Source: Steroidobacteraceae bacterium (GTDB taxonomy: Bacteria > Pseudomonadota > Gammaproteobacteria > Steroidobacterales > Steroidobacteraceae). Taken from it: DNA of 64,000 bases. The DNA lies in contig JAQSWD010000005.1 of assembly GCA_029266835.1 (NCBI GenBank), positions 62,001 through 126,000 on the forward strand, written 5' to 3'. Within the stretch, counting starts at the first letter, position 1, and each line of letters begins with the position of its first letter. The translations under genes and the position numbers were made by a program. Positions 54,563 to 64,000 of the stretch are shown piece by piece. The notes beneath the pieces are model-generated. The model saw only the letters and a program-made list of their open reading frames with translations. It made no database searches and was not told the origin of the DNA.

Positions 54563-57500
54563 ATGATCGAGCTCCCCGGCGCACTCGCAGTCTCCGATTT
54601 CCGCATCGCCAAACTGCGTCCCGCGCTTGAATCCATTCAGCCCGGGCTCGGCGCCGTCAGCGCCCGATTCATCCATTTCGTCGACGTTTCGCGCGATATG
54701 CAGCCGCGGGAACAGGCCCTGCTCGAACGGTTGCTGACGTACGGGCCGCGCGAAGCCGCGGGGGCCAAGCAGGTCTTGGGCGCGGAACTCATCGTGGTAC
54801 CGCGCTTCGGCACCATCTCGCCCTGGTCCAGCAAGGCCACCGACATTGCGCATGTCTGCGGCCTCGACGCCGTGACGCGCATCGAGCGCGGCATCGTCTG
54901 GACGCTGGCCACGCCGAAGCAACTTCCGACCGACGATCTGCGCGCGCTGGCCGCGCCACTGTTCGACCGCATGACCGAGACCGTGCTGCTGTCGCGTGAT
55001 GAAGCGGTGCGTCTGTTCGCGCACGAGCCGACGCGTCCGCTGCGCACCGTGTCGCTGGCATCCGGCCGCGACGCGCTGGTCAAGGCCAACACCGATCTCG
55101 GGCTCGCCTTGTCGGATGACGAGATCGACTACCTGGTGAAGAACTTCGCGGCGATGAAGCGCGACCCCACCGACGTCGAGCTCATGATGTTCGCGCAGGC
55201 GAATTCCGAACACTGCCGCCACAAGATCTTCAACGCCGACTGGGTAATCGACGGCGAGAAGCAGCCGAAGTCGCTGTTCGCCATGATCCGCAACACGCAC
55301 GCGAAGAACCCCAAGGGTGTGCTCAGCGCCTACCGCGACAACGCGGCCGTCATCGAAGGCCCGCTGGGCAAGCGTTACTTCCCGAATCCCGAGACCGATG
55401 TCTACGGCGCGATCGACGAGCCCATCGACATCCTGATGAAGGTGGAAACGCACAATCATCCCACCGCGATCTCACCGTTCCCCGGCGCGGCCACCGGTTC
55501 GGGCGGCGAGATCCGCGACGAGGGCGCGACCGGACGGGGCGCCAAGCCCAAGGCCGGCCTCACAGGATTCTCGGTGTCGCATCTGCGCATTCCCGGTGCC
55601 GAGCAGCCCTGGGAGAAGGCGCCGCTGTCGAAGGAGCTGGGCAAGCCCGACCGAATCGTCTCGGCGCTCGACATCATGATCGAGGGGCCCATTGGCGGCG
55701 CCGCGTTCAACAACGAATTCGGACGACCCAACATCGCGGGCTATTTCCGCACGTTCGAACAATCGGCCGCGGGTGATGTGCCCAGCCGCGTACGTGGTTA
55801 TCACAAGCCCATCATGATCGCCGGCGGCATGGGCAATGTGCGCCGCAAGCACGTCGAAAAAAGCGAGATTCCGGTCGGCGCGAAAGTCGTGGTGCTCGGC
55901 GGCCCGGCCATGCTCATCGGGCTGGGCGGTGGCGCGGCGTCGTCGGTGAATAGCGGCGCATCGAGCGCGGATCTCGACTTCGCTTCCGTGCAGCGGGGCA
56001 ATCCGGAAATACAGCGCCGCGCGCAGGAGGTCATCGACCGCTGCAGCGCGCGCTGGAACCAGAATCCCATCCTGCTCGTGCATGACGTGGGCGCCGGTGG
56101 TTTGTCCAATGCCGTGCCTGAAGCCGTGGCGCACACCGAGGGGCGCGGCGCGGTCATCGATCTGCAGGCGATTCCGAACGACGAGCCCGGCATGTCGCCC
56201 ATGGAACTGTGGTGCAACGAGTCGCAGGAGCGCTACGTGCTCTGCGTCGATGCGGCCAGGCTCGAGGAGTTCGCGAAGATCTGCGAACGCGAGCGTGCGC
56301 CCTTCGCGGTGATCGGCGAGATCAACGACACCGGCGTGCTGGTGCTCGAAGACCGGAAGAACCAGACGCGCCCGGTGGACATGCCGCTGGAAGTGTTGCT
56401 GGGCAAGGCGCCGAAGATGCTGCGCGACGTGAAGAAACTCGCGCCGCCGCAGGTGCCTTTCGCCGCCGACAAGATCGATCTGCGCGAGGCGGCGTACCGG
56501 CTGCTGCGCTTCCCGGCCATCGCCGACAAGACCTTCCTCATTTCCATTGGCGATCGCACCGTGGGCGGCATGATCAGCCGCGACCAGATGGTGGGCCCGT
56601 GGCAGGTGCCGGTGGCGGACGTGGCCGTTACCATCTCCGACTACTTCGGCCACACCGGCGAAGCGATGGCCATGGGCGAGCGCACGCCGGTGGCCGTGCT
56701 CGACGCCCCGGCCTCGGGCCGACTCGCGGTCGGCGAGTCGCTGACCAATATCCTGGCCGCCGACATCGGTTCGCTGTCGAACGTTCGTCTCTCGGCCAAC
56801 TGGATGGCGGCTTGCGGCGAACCCGGCGAGGACGCCGCGCTGTACGCGACGGTGCACGCCGTGGGTGAAGAATTGTGCCCCGCGCTCGGCATCGCCATCC
56901 CGGTGGGCAAGGACTCGCTGTCGATGAAAACGGTGTGGAACGACGGCGGTACGAAGAAGTCCGTGGTCGCGCCGGTATCTCTCATCGTCACGGCGTTCGC
57001 ACCGGTGGGCGACGTCCGCAAGACCTGGACGCCGCAACTGCGCACCGACTTCGGCGCCAACGTGCTGCTGCTCGTCGATCTTGGGCGCGGCGCGAATCGT
57101 CTCGGCGGCTCTTCACTGGCGCAGGTGCATGGCGAACTGGGTGCCACGCCCCCGGACCTCGCCGATCCCAAACTGCTGACCGGACTGGCCGCCGCGCTGG
57201 CCGAAGCCCGCGCGCAGAACCTGGTGCTGGCGTACCACGATCGTTCTGATGGCGGCGTGTTCGCGACCCTGGTCGAGATGGCGTTCGCAGGGCATTGCGG
57301 TCTGGACATCAAACTACCGCCGGGTCGGAACGGCGCGGCGGGTGCGCTGTTCAGCGAAGAGCTGGGCGTGGTCCTGCAATGCAAGGGCGAACACGCTGGT
57401 GCTCTGCAATCCATCTTCGTGCGCCACGGCCTGGGTGATTTCACGCATGCCATCGGTTCAGCCACGCGCGACCTGCGGGTGCGCGTCGAGGCCGCGGGTA

Positions 57501-58471
57501 AACGTCTCGACGAGAGCTGGGAAGACCTGCGCCGCGCCTGGTCGGAAGTGTCGTTCCGCATGCGCGAGTTGCGCGACGAGCCGGGTTGCGCGCGCGAGGA
57601 ATTCGCCGCCGCCACCGACAGTGGCGCGCCAGGGCTCAACGTGGCCTTGACGTTCGATCCCGACGAGGATATCTCGGCGCCGTTCGTCCATACCGCGCGT
57701 CCGAAAGTCGCGGTGCTGCGCGAGCAGGGTGTGAACAGCCAGATCGAAATGGCCGCGGTGTTCGAGCGCGTGGGCTTCGAGTCACACGACGTGCACATGA
57801 CCGACGTGTTGTCGGGGCGCGTGAAACTCGCTGGTTTCAAGGGCCTGGTGGCCTGCGGCGGCTTCTCGTACGGTGACGTGCTGGGCGCGGGCGAGGGGTG
57901 GGCCAAGTCCATCCTGTATCACGCCGCGACGCGCGCCGCGTTCGAGGAATTCTTCGCGCGCCAGGACACTTTCACGCTGGGTGTGTGCAACGGTTGCCAG
58001 ATGTTCGCCGCGCTCAAGGAGATCGTACCGGGCGCCGCCAACTGGCCGCGCTTCGTGCGCAACCGTGGCGAACAGTTCGAGGGCCGGTTCTCGTTGCTGG
58101 AGCTGCAGAGCTCGCCGTCGATTTTCCTGGCTGGCATGGATGGCTCGATGTTGCCGATCGCGGTGGCGCATGGCGAAGGTCGTGCCGAATTCGCCAATGA
58201 GGCCGACGCTCGCGCTTTCTCCGACAGCGGGCTGGTGTCCGCGCGCTACATAGAAGGCAATCGCAAGGTGGCGACTACCTACCCGGCGAACCCGAATGGT
58301 TCACCCTTCGGTATCGCGTCGATCACCAACGAAGATGGCCGCGTCACGCTGACCATGCCGCATCCCGAACGCTCGTTCCGCTACGCACAGAATTCCTGGC
58401 GGCCGGATGGTGTGGGCGAGTACAGCGGCTGGTACCGCATGTTCGCCAATGCGCGCAGATGGGTGGGCTGA
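54563..58471 (+). CDS. purL: phosphoribosylformylglycinamidine synthase
   Basis: This is the 1302-residue single-chain FGAM synthase of de novo purine synthesis; it converts FGAR, glutamine and ATP to FGAM. It has the long gammaproteobacterial form. The N-terminal FGAR-binding part is followed by the AIRS-like ATP domains ([61 protein letters not shown] and GVALNDGG-type [11 protein letters not shown]). The C-terminal glutamine amidotransferase has [17 protein letters not shown], the nucleophile cysteine in GVCNGCQMF and the catalytic histidine/glutamate in MPHPERSFR. The ATG at 54563 fits the family; the ORF extends 15 codons upstream without support. It converges with a DUF4145 gene across a perfect inverted repeat. 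Confidence 0.98.
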   Translation: MIELPGALAVSDFRIAKLRPALESIQPGLGAVSARFIHFVDVSRDMQPREQALLERLLTYGPREAAGAKQVLGAELIVVPRFGTISPWSSKATDIAHVCGLDAVTRIERGIVWTLATPKQLPTDDLRALAAPLFDRMTETVLLSRDEAVRLFAHEPTRPLRTVSLASGRDALVKANTDLGLALSDDEIDYLVKNFAAMKRDPTDVELMMFAQANSEHCRHKIFNADWVIDGEKQPKSLFAMIRNTHAKNPKGVLSAYRDNAAVIEGPLGKRYFPNPETDVYGAIDEPIDILMKVETHNHPTAISPFPGAATGSGGEIRDEGATGRGAKPKAGLTGFSVSHLRIPGAEQPWEKAPLSKELGKPDRIVSALDIMIEGPIGGAAFNNEFGRPNIAGYFRTFEQSAAGDVPSRVRGYHKPIMIAGGMGNVRRKHVEKSEIPVGAKVVVLGGPAMLIGLGGGAASSVNSGASSADLDFASVQRGNPEIQRRAQEVIDRCSARWNQNPILLVHDVGAGGLSNAVPEAVAHTEGRGAVIDLQAIPNDEPGMSPMELWCNESQERYVLCVDAARLEEFAKICERERAPFAVIGEINDTGVLVLEDRKNQTRPVDMPLEVLLGKAPKMLRDVKKLAPPQVPFAADKIDLREAAYRLLRFPAIADKTFLISIGDRTVGGMISRDQMVGPWQVPVADVAVTISDYFGHTGEAMAMGERTPVAVLDAPASGRLAVGESLTNILAADIGSLSNVRLSANWMAACGEPGEDAALYATVHAVGEELCPALGIAIPVGKDSLSMKTVWNDGGTKKSVVAPVSLIVTAFAPVGDVRKTWTPQLRTDFGANVLLLVDLGRGANRLGGSSLAQVHGELGATPPDLADPKLLTGLAAALAEARAQNLVLAYHDRSDGGVFATLVEMAFAGHCGLDIKLPPGRNGAAGALFSEELGVVLQCKGEHAGALQSIFVRHGLGDFTHAIGSATRDLRVRVEAAGKRLDESWEDLRRAWSEVSFRMRELRDEPGCAREEFAAATDSGAPGLNVALTFDPDEDISAPFVHTARPKVAVLREQGVNSQIEMAAVFERVGFESHDVHMTDVLSGRVKLAGFKGLVACGGFSYGDVLGAGEGWAKSILYHAATRAAFEEFFARQDTFTLGVCNGCQMFAALKEIVPGAANWPRFVRNRGEQFEGRFSLLELQSSPSIFLAGMDGSMLPIAVAHGEGRAEFANEADARAFSDSGLVSARYIEGNRKVATTYPANPNGSPFGIASITNEDGRVTLTMPHPERSFRYAQNSWRPDGVGEYSGWYRMFANARRWVG

Positions 58472-58561
58472 CGGTGCCGGGTGGGGAAAGCGGGGAAAAG
58501 TGACGGCGCTCAGCCATCACGCCACCCGTCACTTTTCCCCGCTTTCCCCACCCGGCACCGT
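58471..58561. repeat. perfect 36-bp inverted repeat at the purL end
   Basis: Two 36-base arms (58471-58506 and 58526-58561) are exact reverse complements around a 19-base loop. The left arm starts on the last base of the purL stop. The right arm encodes the last residues ([10 protein letters not shown]) and stop of the convergent DUF4145-like gene. It would form a very stable stem in either transcript, so it can end both. Confidence 0.9.
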
Positions 58562-59236
58562 GCGCTGCTCCTGCACGAAGAACCGCCGCACTTTCATGGC
58601 GTGCTGCAGTCGGCCTTTGCGCACGTAGGCCTGGTACAGGAAATCCTTCATCACCTCGAGCAGCACCGCCGCCTGGTAGGTGTTGATGAACGGCAGGTCC
58701 ACCACGGGGTCGGCGCTGCCTGTGAAGATGATGCGCATGACCACGGCGAAGGTCTCTTCCTCGATGTCCGCCATCTCGCGCACGTCGGACAGCGAATCGA
58801 ACAGCCGTAGTTTGGTCGGGTTGCCGAGATCGGCGAAGGTGACGGCGGCCGCGCGACGGCACATGGAGGCAAAGGCCTGGAACTGGTTGTGCGAATAGCA
58901 GACCAGCGCCTCGCGGAAGAAAGTCTCCACGTCCTCGGGCACGTAGTTGAAGGCGAACTTCTCGATGGGCCTTTCGACGTCGAAGGCCTGCGGCGCGAGC
59001 TCGACGCGATTGCTGGCGAAGGCGCGCGTGGCATAGCGCAGGAACACCGGCGCGTTGCAGGCGAGACATCGCAGCACCACGCCCACGGAACGAGGCTTCT
59101 GCAAAAGCAACTCGTCGAACGTGGGCATGGCCTGCGGAGCCATGCGCGAGAACGCGTGACAGTGCGGGCAGTTGCGCGCCGTCTCACGCTCACCACCAAA
59201 GTGCATCGCGCCCGTCGAGTCGATGAACACGTTCAT
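58529..59236 (-). CDS. zinc-ribbon DUF4145-like protein
   Basis: This 235-residue protein starts at ATG 59236 (MNVFIDSTGAMHFGG). It has a CPHCHAF and LRCLACNAPV zinc-ribbon pair, then a helical domain, YVPEDVETFFREALVCYSHNQFQAFASMCRRAAAVTFADLG, like DUF4145. DUF4145 is often found in restriction and defence proteins and also as single genes of unknown function. Its C-terminal residues are written within the inverted repeat shared with purL. The ettA gene lies 29 bases upstream in the same orientation, so it may be co-transcribed with it. Confidence 0.7.
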   Translation of the reverse strand: MNVFIDSTGAMHFGGERETARNCPHCHAFSRMAPQAMPTFDELLLQKPRSVGVVLRCLACNAPVFLRYATRAFASNRVELAPQAFDVERPIEKFAFNYVPEDVETFFREALVCYSHNQFQAFASMCRRAAAVTFADLGNPTKLRLFDSLSDVREMADIEEETFAVVMRIIFTGSADPVVDLPFINTYQAAVLLEVMKDFLYQAYVRKGRLQHAMKVRRFFVQEQRTVPGGESGEK

Positions 59237-59264
59237 CAGAACCGGCCCCGGCCGCCGCCGGAAG

Positions 59265-60941
<1,677 letters not shown>

Positions 60942-60986
60942 GGTTCGAAAGAAGGGTCCGTGAAAAAGGGGCTGAAACGGCGCGGA

Positions 60987-60992
60987 ATTCTA
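60987..60992 (-). promoter_or_regulatory. -10 box of ettA
   Basis: On the minus strand TAGAAT is followed by TCCGCGCCG, the same -10 plus GC-rich discriminator seen at other core genes here. The -35 is unclear. Confidence 0.5.
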
Positions 60993-61069
60993 CATCCACG
61001 GAGCAATTCCCTGTGCTACGTTTGCCGCGCCCGCAGTCCGGCAGAACATCGAAAACACAGGGAGAAGGG

Positions 61070-62053
61070 TTGTCCGTTCAAGCCTCATCGGTGCTGCTGG
61101 TGGCCGGCGAACGCATCGCGCGTTACGGGTTTGGCGATGGCCATCCCTTCGGTCCCGACCGGCATGCCGCCTTTCTCGCGGAATTCTCCAAGCGGGGCCT
61201 CGATCGACGCGTGCGCGTGCTCGAGACGCGCGCCGCCACGCGCGAGGAATTGCAATCCTTTCACACCTCTCGCTACCTGGATTTCGTCGCCGAGCGCTCG
61301 CGCACCGGTGAGGGTTATCTCGATGCCGGCGATACGCCGGCGTGGCGGGGCGTCTATGAAGCCGCCGCCGACGTAGTCGGCGCCACGCTGCTCGCCGCCG
61401 ATGAAATCATGGCCGGGCGCTCGCGTCGCGGTTTCGTCCCCATCGCCGGCCTGCATCACGCCGCGCGTGATGGCGCTGCCGGTTTCTGCGTGTTCAATGA
61501 CTGCGGGGTCGCGGCCGAGATGCTTCGCCGCAAGCACGGCCTGAAGCGCATCGCCTATGTGGACATCGATGCGCATCATGGCGACGGCATGTACTACGGC
61601 TTCGAGGACGACCCTGACCTGATCTTCGCCGACATCCATGAGGATGGCCGGTATCTCTATCCCGGTACCGGTCGCGCCGACGAAGTGGGTAGCGGCGCCG
61701 CGGCCGGCTCCAAGCTCAACATCCCCATGGCGCCCGGCGCCGATGACGCGGCCTTCGAGGCGGTCTGGCCACGCGTGCTGGCGCATGTGCGCAAGTTCGA
61801 GCCCGAGTTCATCCTGCTTCAGGCGGGCGCCGACAGCGTGGAGGGTGACCCCATCACTCACATGCGGTTCACGCCGGCGGCTCACCAGCGAGCCGCCCAC
61901 GATCTGGCCCTGCTGGCCGACGAGCTGGGTCATGGCCGGGTGCTGGGAACCGGCGGCGGCGGCTACAACCGCATCAATCTGGCCCAGGCCTGGACAGGGG
62001 TTGTACAGGGATTGGTAGGGGCGGGCGTTCCCGCCGCTCATAAACACAACTAA
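61070..62053 (+). CDS. histone-deacetylase-family (acetylpolyamine/AcuC-like) hydrolase
   Basis: This 327-residue zinc hydrolase of the HDAC/AcuC/acetoin family removes acetyl groups from polyamines, proteins or similar. It has GHPFGPDRHAAFLAEF, the histidine pair in GLHHAARDGAAGFCVFNDCGVAA, zinc ligands in YVDIDAHHGDGMYYGF and LLQAGADSVEGDP, and the glycine-rich GTGGGGYNRIN. The start is likely TTG 61070 with GGAG five bases upstream; the longer ORF is not coding. It is divergent from ettA and lies 78 bases upstream of glyA. The substrate is unknown. Confidence 0.9.
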   Translation: MSVQASSVLLVAGERIARYGFGDGHPFGPDRHAAFLAEFSKRGLDRRVRVLETRAATREELQSFHTSRYLDFVAERSRTGEGYLDAGDTPAWRGVYEAAADVVGATLLAADEIMAGRSRRGFVPIAGLHHAARDGAAGFCVFNDCGVAAEMLRRKHGLKRIAYVDIDAHHGDGMYYGFEDDPDLIFADIHEDGRYLYPGTGRADEVGSGAAAGSKLNIPMAPGADDAAFEAVWPRVLAHVRKFEPEFILLQAGADSVEGDPITHMRFTPAAHQRAAHDLALLADELGHGRVLGTGGGGYNRINLAQAWTGVVQGLVGAGVPAAHKHN

Positions 62054-62088
62054 TAGGCGGTTTCCCCCAGAAATCTGGGCATATCCAG

Positions 62089-62094
62089 TACAAT
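62089..62094 (+). promoter_or_regulatory. -10 box of glyA
   Basis: TACAAT is followed by TCGCGGCCCCC. The 13-mer AATTCGCGGCCCC is identical to that at the purL promoter. A palindrome CCCAGA-AA-TCTGGG (62066-62079) lies where the -35 would be. Confidence 0.5.
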
Positions 62095-62131
62095 TCGCGG
62101 CCCCCGGAAATCACCCCGCGAGGCCCAATCC

Positions 62132-63388
62132 ATGTTCCGTACCGCGATGACCATCGGTGGTTTCGACCCCGAGCTCGATACCGCCCTCAAGAACGAGCGC
62201 CAGCGCCAGGAAGATCACATCGAACTGATCGCCTCGGAAAACTACGCCAGCCCGCGCGTTCTCGAGGCCCAGGGGTCGGTGCTCACCAACAAGTACGCCG
62301 AAGGTTATCCGGGCAAGCGTTATTACGGCGGTTGCGAGTTCGTCGACGTGGCGGAACAGCTCGCCATCGATCGCGCCAAGAAGCTCTTCGGCGCGGACTA
62401 CGCCAACGTGCAACCGCACTCGGGTTCACAGGCCAACGCGGCCGTGTACCTCGCGCTGATCAACCCGGGCGACACCATCCTCGGCATGAGCCTCGATCAC
62501 GGCGGCCACCTCACGCACGGCGCCAAGGTCAACTTCTCGGGCAAGATCTTTCGCGCCGTGCAGTACGGCATCCGCCCGGACAACGGCGAGATCGACTACG
62601 ACGCGCTGGCCGCGCAGGCGCTGGCCGAGAAGCCCAAGGTGATCGTCGCGGGTTTCTCCGCCTACTCGCGTTACCTCGACTTCAAGAAATTCCGCGAGAT
62701 CGCCGATTCCGTCGGCGCCTATCTGTTCGTCGACATGGCGCATGTCGCCGGGCTCGTGGCCGCGGGTGAATACCCGAACCCGGTGCCGTACGCCGATGTG
62801 GTCACCAGCACCACTCACAAGACGTTGCGTGGCCCGCGCGGCGGCCTGATCCTCGCGCGCGCCAACGAGGCGCTGACCAAGAAATTCAACTCGCTGGTGT
62901 TCCCGGGCACGCAGGGCGGGCCCCTCATGCACGTGATCGCGGCCAAGGCCGTCGCGTTCCTCGAAGCGCTGCAGCCGGAGTTCAAGGAGTACCAGAAGCA
63001 GGTGGTCGCCAATGCGCGCGCCATGGCGGCGAGGCTCCAGAAGCGCGGTTACAAGATCGTCAGTGGCGGCACGGACAACCATCTCTTCCTGCTCGATCTG
63101 TCCGACAAGCAGATCAACGGCAAGGAAGCCGACGCCGCGCTCGGCAAGGCGCACATCACGGTGAACAAGAACTCGGTCCCGAATGATCCGCGTCCGCCCA
63201 TGGTCACCAGCGGCATCCGCATTGGCAGCCCGGCCGGCACCACGCGCGGCTTCAAGCAGGTCGAGTTCGAGCAGATCGCCGACTGGATCGCGGACATTCT
63301 CGATGCCAACGGCAGCGACGCCGCCATCGAGAAGGCGCGCGCCCAGGTGTCGGAGCTGTGCCGTCGATACCCGGTATATGGTCCATGA
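62132..63388 (+). CDS. glyA: serine hydroxymethyltransferase
   Basis: This PLP enzyme converts serine and tetrahydrofolate to glycine and methylene-THF, the main source of one-carbon units for purines and thymidylate. The 418-residue protein has the full family sequence: [99 protein letters not shown] with the PLP lysine in TTHKT, and [16 protein letters not shown]. The start at 62132 fits the family; ATG 62147 is the alternative. nrdR follows after 48 bases. Confidence 0.98.
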   Translation: MFRTAMTIGGFDPELDTALKNERQRQEDHIELIASENYASPRVLEAQGSVLTNKYAEGYPGKRYYGGCEFVDVAEQLAIDRAKKLFGADYANVQPHSGSQANAAVYLALINPGDTILGMSLDHGGHLTHGAKVNFSGKIFRAVQYGIRPDNGEIDYDALAAQALAEKPKVIVAGFSAYSRYLDFKKFREIADSVGAYLFVDMAHVAGLVAAGEYPNPVPYADVVTSTTHKTLRGPRGGLILARANEALTKKFNSLVFPGTQGGPLMHVIAAKAVAFLEALQPEFKEYQKQVVANARAMAARLQKRGYKIVSGGTDNHLFLLDLSDKQINGKEADAALGKAHITVNKNSVPNDPRPPMVTSGIRIGSPAGTTRGFKQVEFEQIADWIADILDANGSDAAIEKARAQVSELCRRYPVYGP

Positions 63389-63436
63389 AAGAATGGGGTG
63401 GCTGAGGAGTCGCCCCGCGTGTAGTTAGGGCCGGTC

Positions 63437-63982
63437 ATGTATTGTCCGTTCTGCGCGCATACCGAGACCAAGGTGAACGACTCGCGCCTCGCGGCCGAGG
63501 GCGCGCAGATCCGCCGCCGGCGCGAGTGCCTGCAATGTGGTGAGCGCTTCACCACGTTCGAGACCGCCGAATTGCTCATGCCCATGGTCATCAAGAGTGA
63601 CCAGCGGCGCGTGCCCTTCGACGAGAGCAAGCTGCGCAACGGGCTGGCCAAGGCGCTGGAAAAGCGCCCGGTCAGTGGTGAATCCATCGAGGAAGCCGTG
63701 GGCCACATCACGCGCAAGCTGCGCGGGCTCGGCGAACGCGAAGTGACTTCGCGGCAGATCGGCGAAATCGTCATGGAGGAACTGCACAAGCTGGATGAAG
63801 TGGCCTACGTGCGCTACGCCTCGGTGTATCGCCACTTCCAGGACGTGGAAGCCTTCCGCGAGGAAATCGACCGGCTGCGCCATCGCCGCGGCCGCATTCC
63901 CAGCGAAGACCAGCTCGAATTGCTGCCCGGCGAGTCACCGAGGTCGCGGCAGAACCGGGACAAGGGCAAGACCGAAACATGA
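63437..63982 (+). CDS. nrdR: transcriptional repressor NrdR
   Basis: NrdR represses the ribonucleotide reductase genes when nucleotides are plentiful. The 181-residue protein has the N-terminal zinc ribbon ([13 protein letters not shown] ... [12 protein letters not shown]) and the ATP-cone ([90 protein letters not shown]). It has a basic C-terminal tail longer than in E. coli. Its stop overlaps the next start (ATGA), as expected of an nrdR-ribD operon. Confidence 0.97.
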   Translation: MYCPFCAHTETKVNDSRLAAEGAQIRRRRECLQCGERFTTFETAELLMPMVIKSDQRRVPFDESKLRNGLAKALEKRPVSGESIEEAVGHITRKLRGLGEREVTSRQIGEIVMEELHKLDEVAYVRYASVYRHFQDVEAFREEIDRLRHRRGRIPSEDQLELLPGESPRSRQNRDKGKTET

Positions 63983-64000
63983 AGTTCAGTGCCTTCGAAG
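63979..64000 (+). CDS. ribD: start of the next gene, probably ribD
   Basis: ATGAAGTTCAGTGCCTTCGAAG overlaps the nrdR stop by four bases and gives MKFSAFE before the window ends. nrdR-ribD adjacency is standard in gammaproteobacteria, and RibD N-termini often read MxxFSxFD; the call rests on context. Confidence 0.5.

Noticed and set aside
54261-54630. Overlapping ORFs in the purL leader on both strands
   Set aside because: Neither has a domain or ribosome site; the region reads as leader and promoter with a short hairpin GACAGA/TCTGTC.
62066-62079. CCCAGA-AA-TCTGGG as a terminator of the deacetylase gene
   Set aside because: The loop is only two bases and no T-run follows; it overlaps the expected glyA -35 position, so a regulatory role is as likely.

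Overview
The window is a GC-rich (about 65% by eye) chromosomal stretch of a free-living gammaproteobacterium. The housekeeping genes (xseA, guaB, guaA, tadA, an mltF-like gene, purL, a DUF1820 gene, ettA, glyA, nrdR, start of ribD) and the accessory content (a Caulobacter/Xanthomonas-type TonB receptor, a xylanase, beta-helix carbohydrate enzymes, a GloVer-repeat lipoprotein) suggest the Steroidobacter/Nevskia/Xanthomonas side of the class. That placement is inference; no 16S is present. No transposase, integrase, phage gene, CRISPR array or rRNA was found. Layout: 1-6261 is core, with a partial secreted protein, xseA, a secreted alpha/beta hydrolase and the GMP pair guaB-guaA. From 6266 to about 47700 lies an accessory block between guaA and tadA, genes that are close neighbours in pseudomonads. 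It holds a GloVer-repeat lipoprotein, a frameshifted small periplasmic gene, a monomeric isocitrate dehydrogenase gene broken by an internal deletion, an SRPBCC-ArsR operon with two palindromic operators, a plant-polymer set (GH10 xylanase, cupin, membrane propeller protein, tandem beta-helix protein, Zn alcohol dehydrogenase), a diguanylate cyclase, two aldo/keto reductases, a large STAND ATPase with a TPR partner, a nucleoside transporter, an alkaline-phosphatase-fold (LtaS-like) membrane enzyme, a GIY-YIG-like protein, a PadR-membrane protein operon, a Tat amidohydrolase, a DsbA-like lipoprotein, a DrrAB-type ABC exporter, a prolyl-hydroxylase-like dioxygenase, a TonB receptor, a DUF72 protein and a hybrid histidine kinase. 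From 47718 the core order resumes: a C-terminally truncated tadA, a DUF1080 protein, an mltF-like transglycosylase, tRNA-Ser(CGA) with a hairpin array behind it, an ECF sigma/DGPF pair, an orphan T6SS-type FHA protein (TagH-like), DUF1820, purL, a DUF4145-like gene, ettA, a histone-deacetylase-family gene, glyA, nrdR and the first codons of ribD. How parts work together: guaB/guaA and purL make purines, glyA supplies one-carbon units, and nrdR controls deoxynucleotide synthesis. purL and glyA share an identical 13-mer at their promoters. The xylanase, beta-helix protein, dehydrogenase and TonB receptor are consistent with plant cell-wall sugar use. The most striking unexplained signals are structural: a perfect 36-bp inverted repeat between purL and its convergent neighbour, a tandem array of four perfect hairpins directly after tRNA-Ser bounded by a copied piece of the tRNA 3' end, and an over-represented AT-rich octamer CAAACTAC. 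I found no convincing new multi-gene system.
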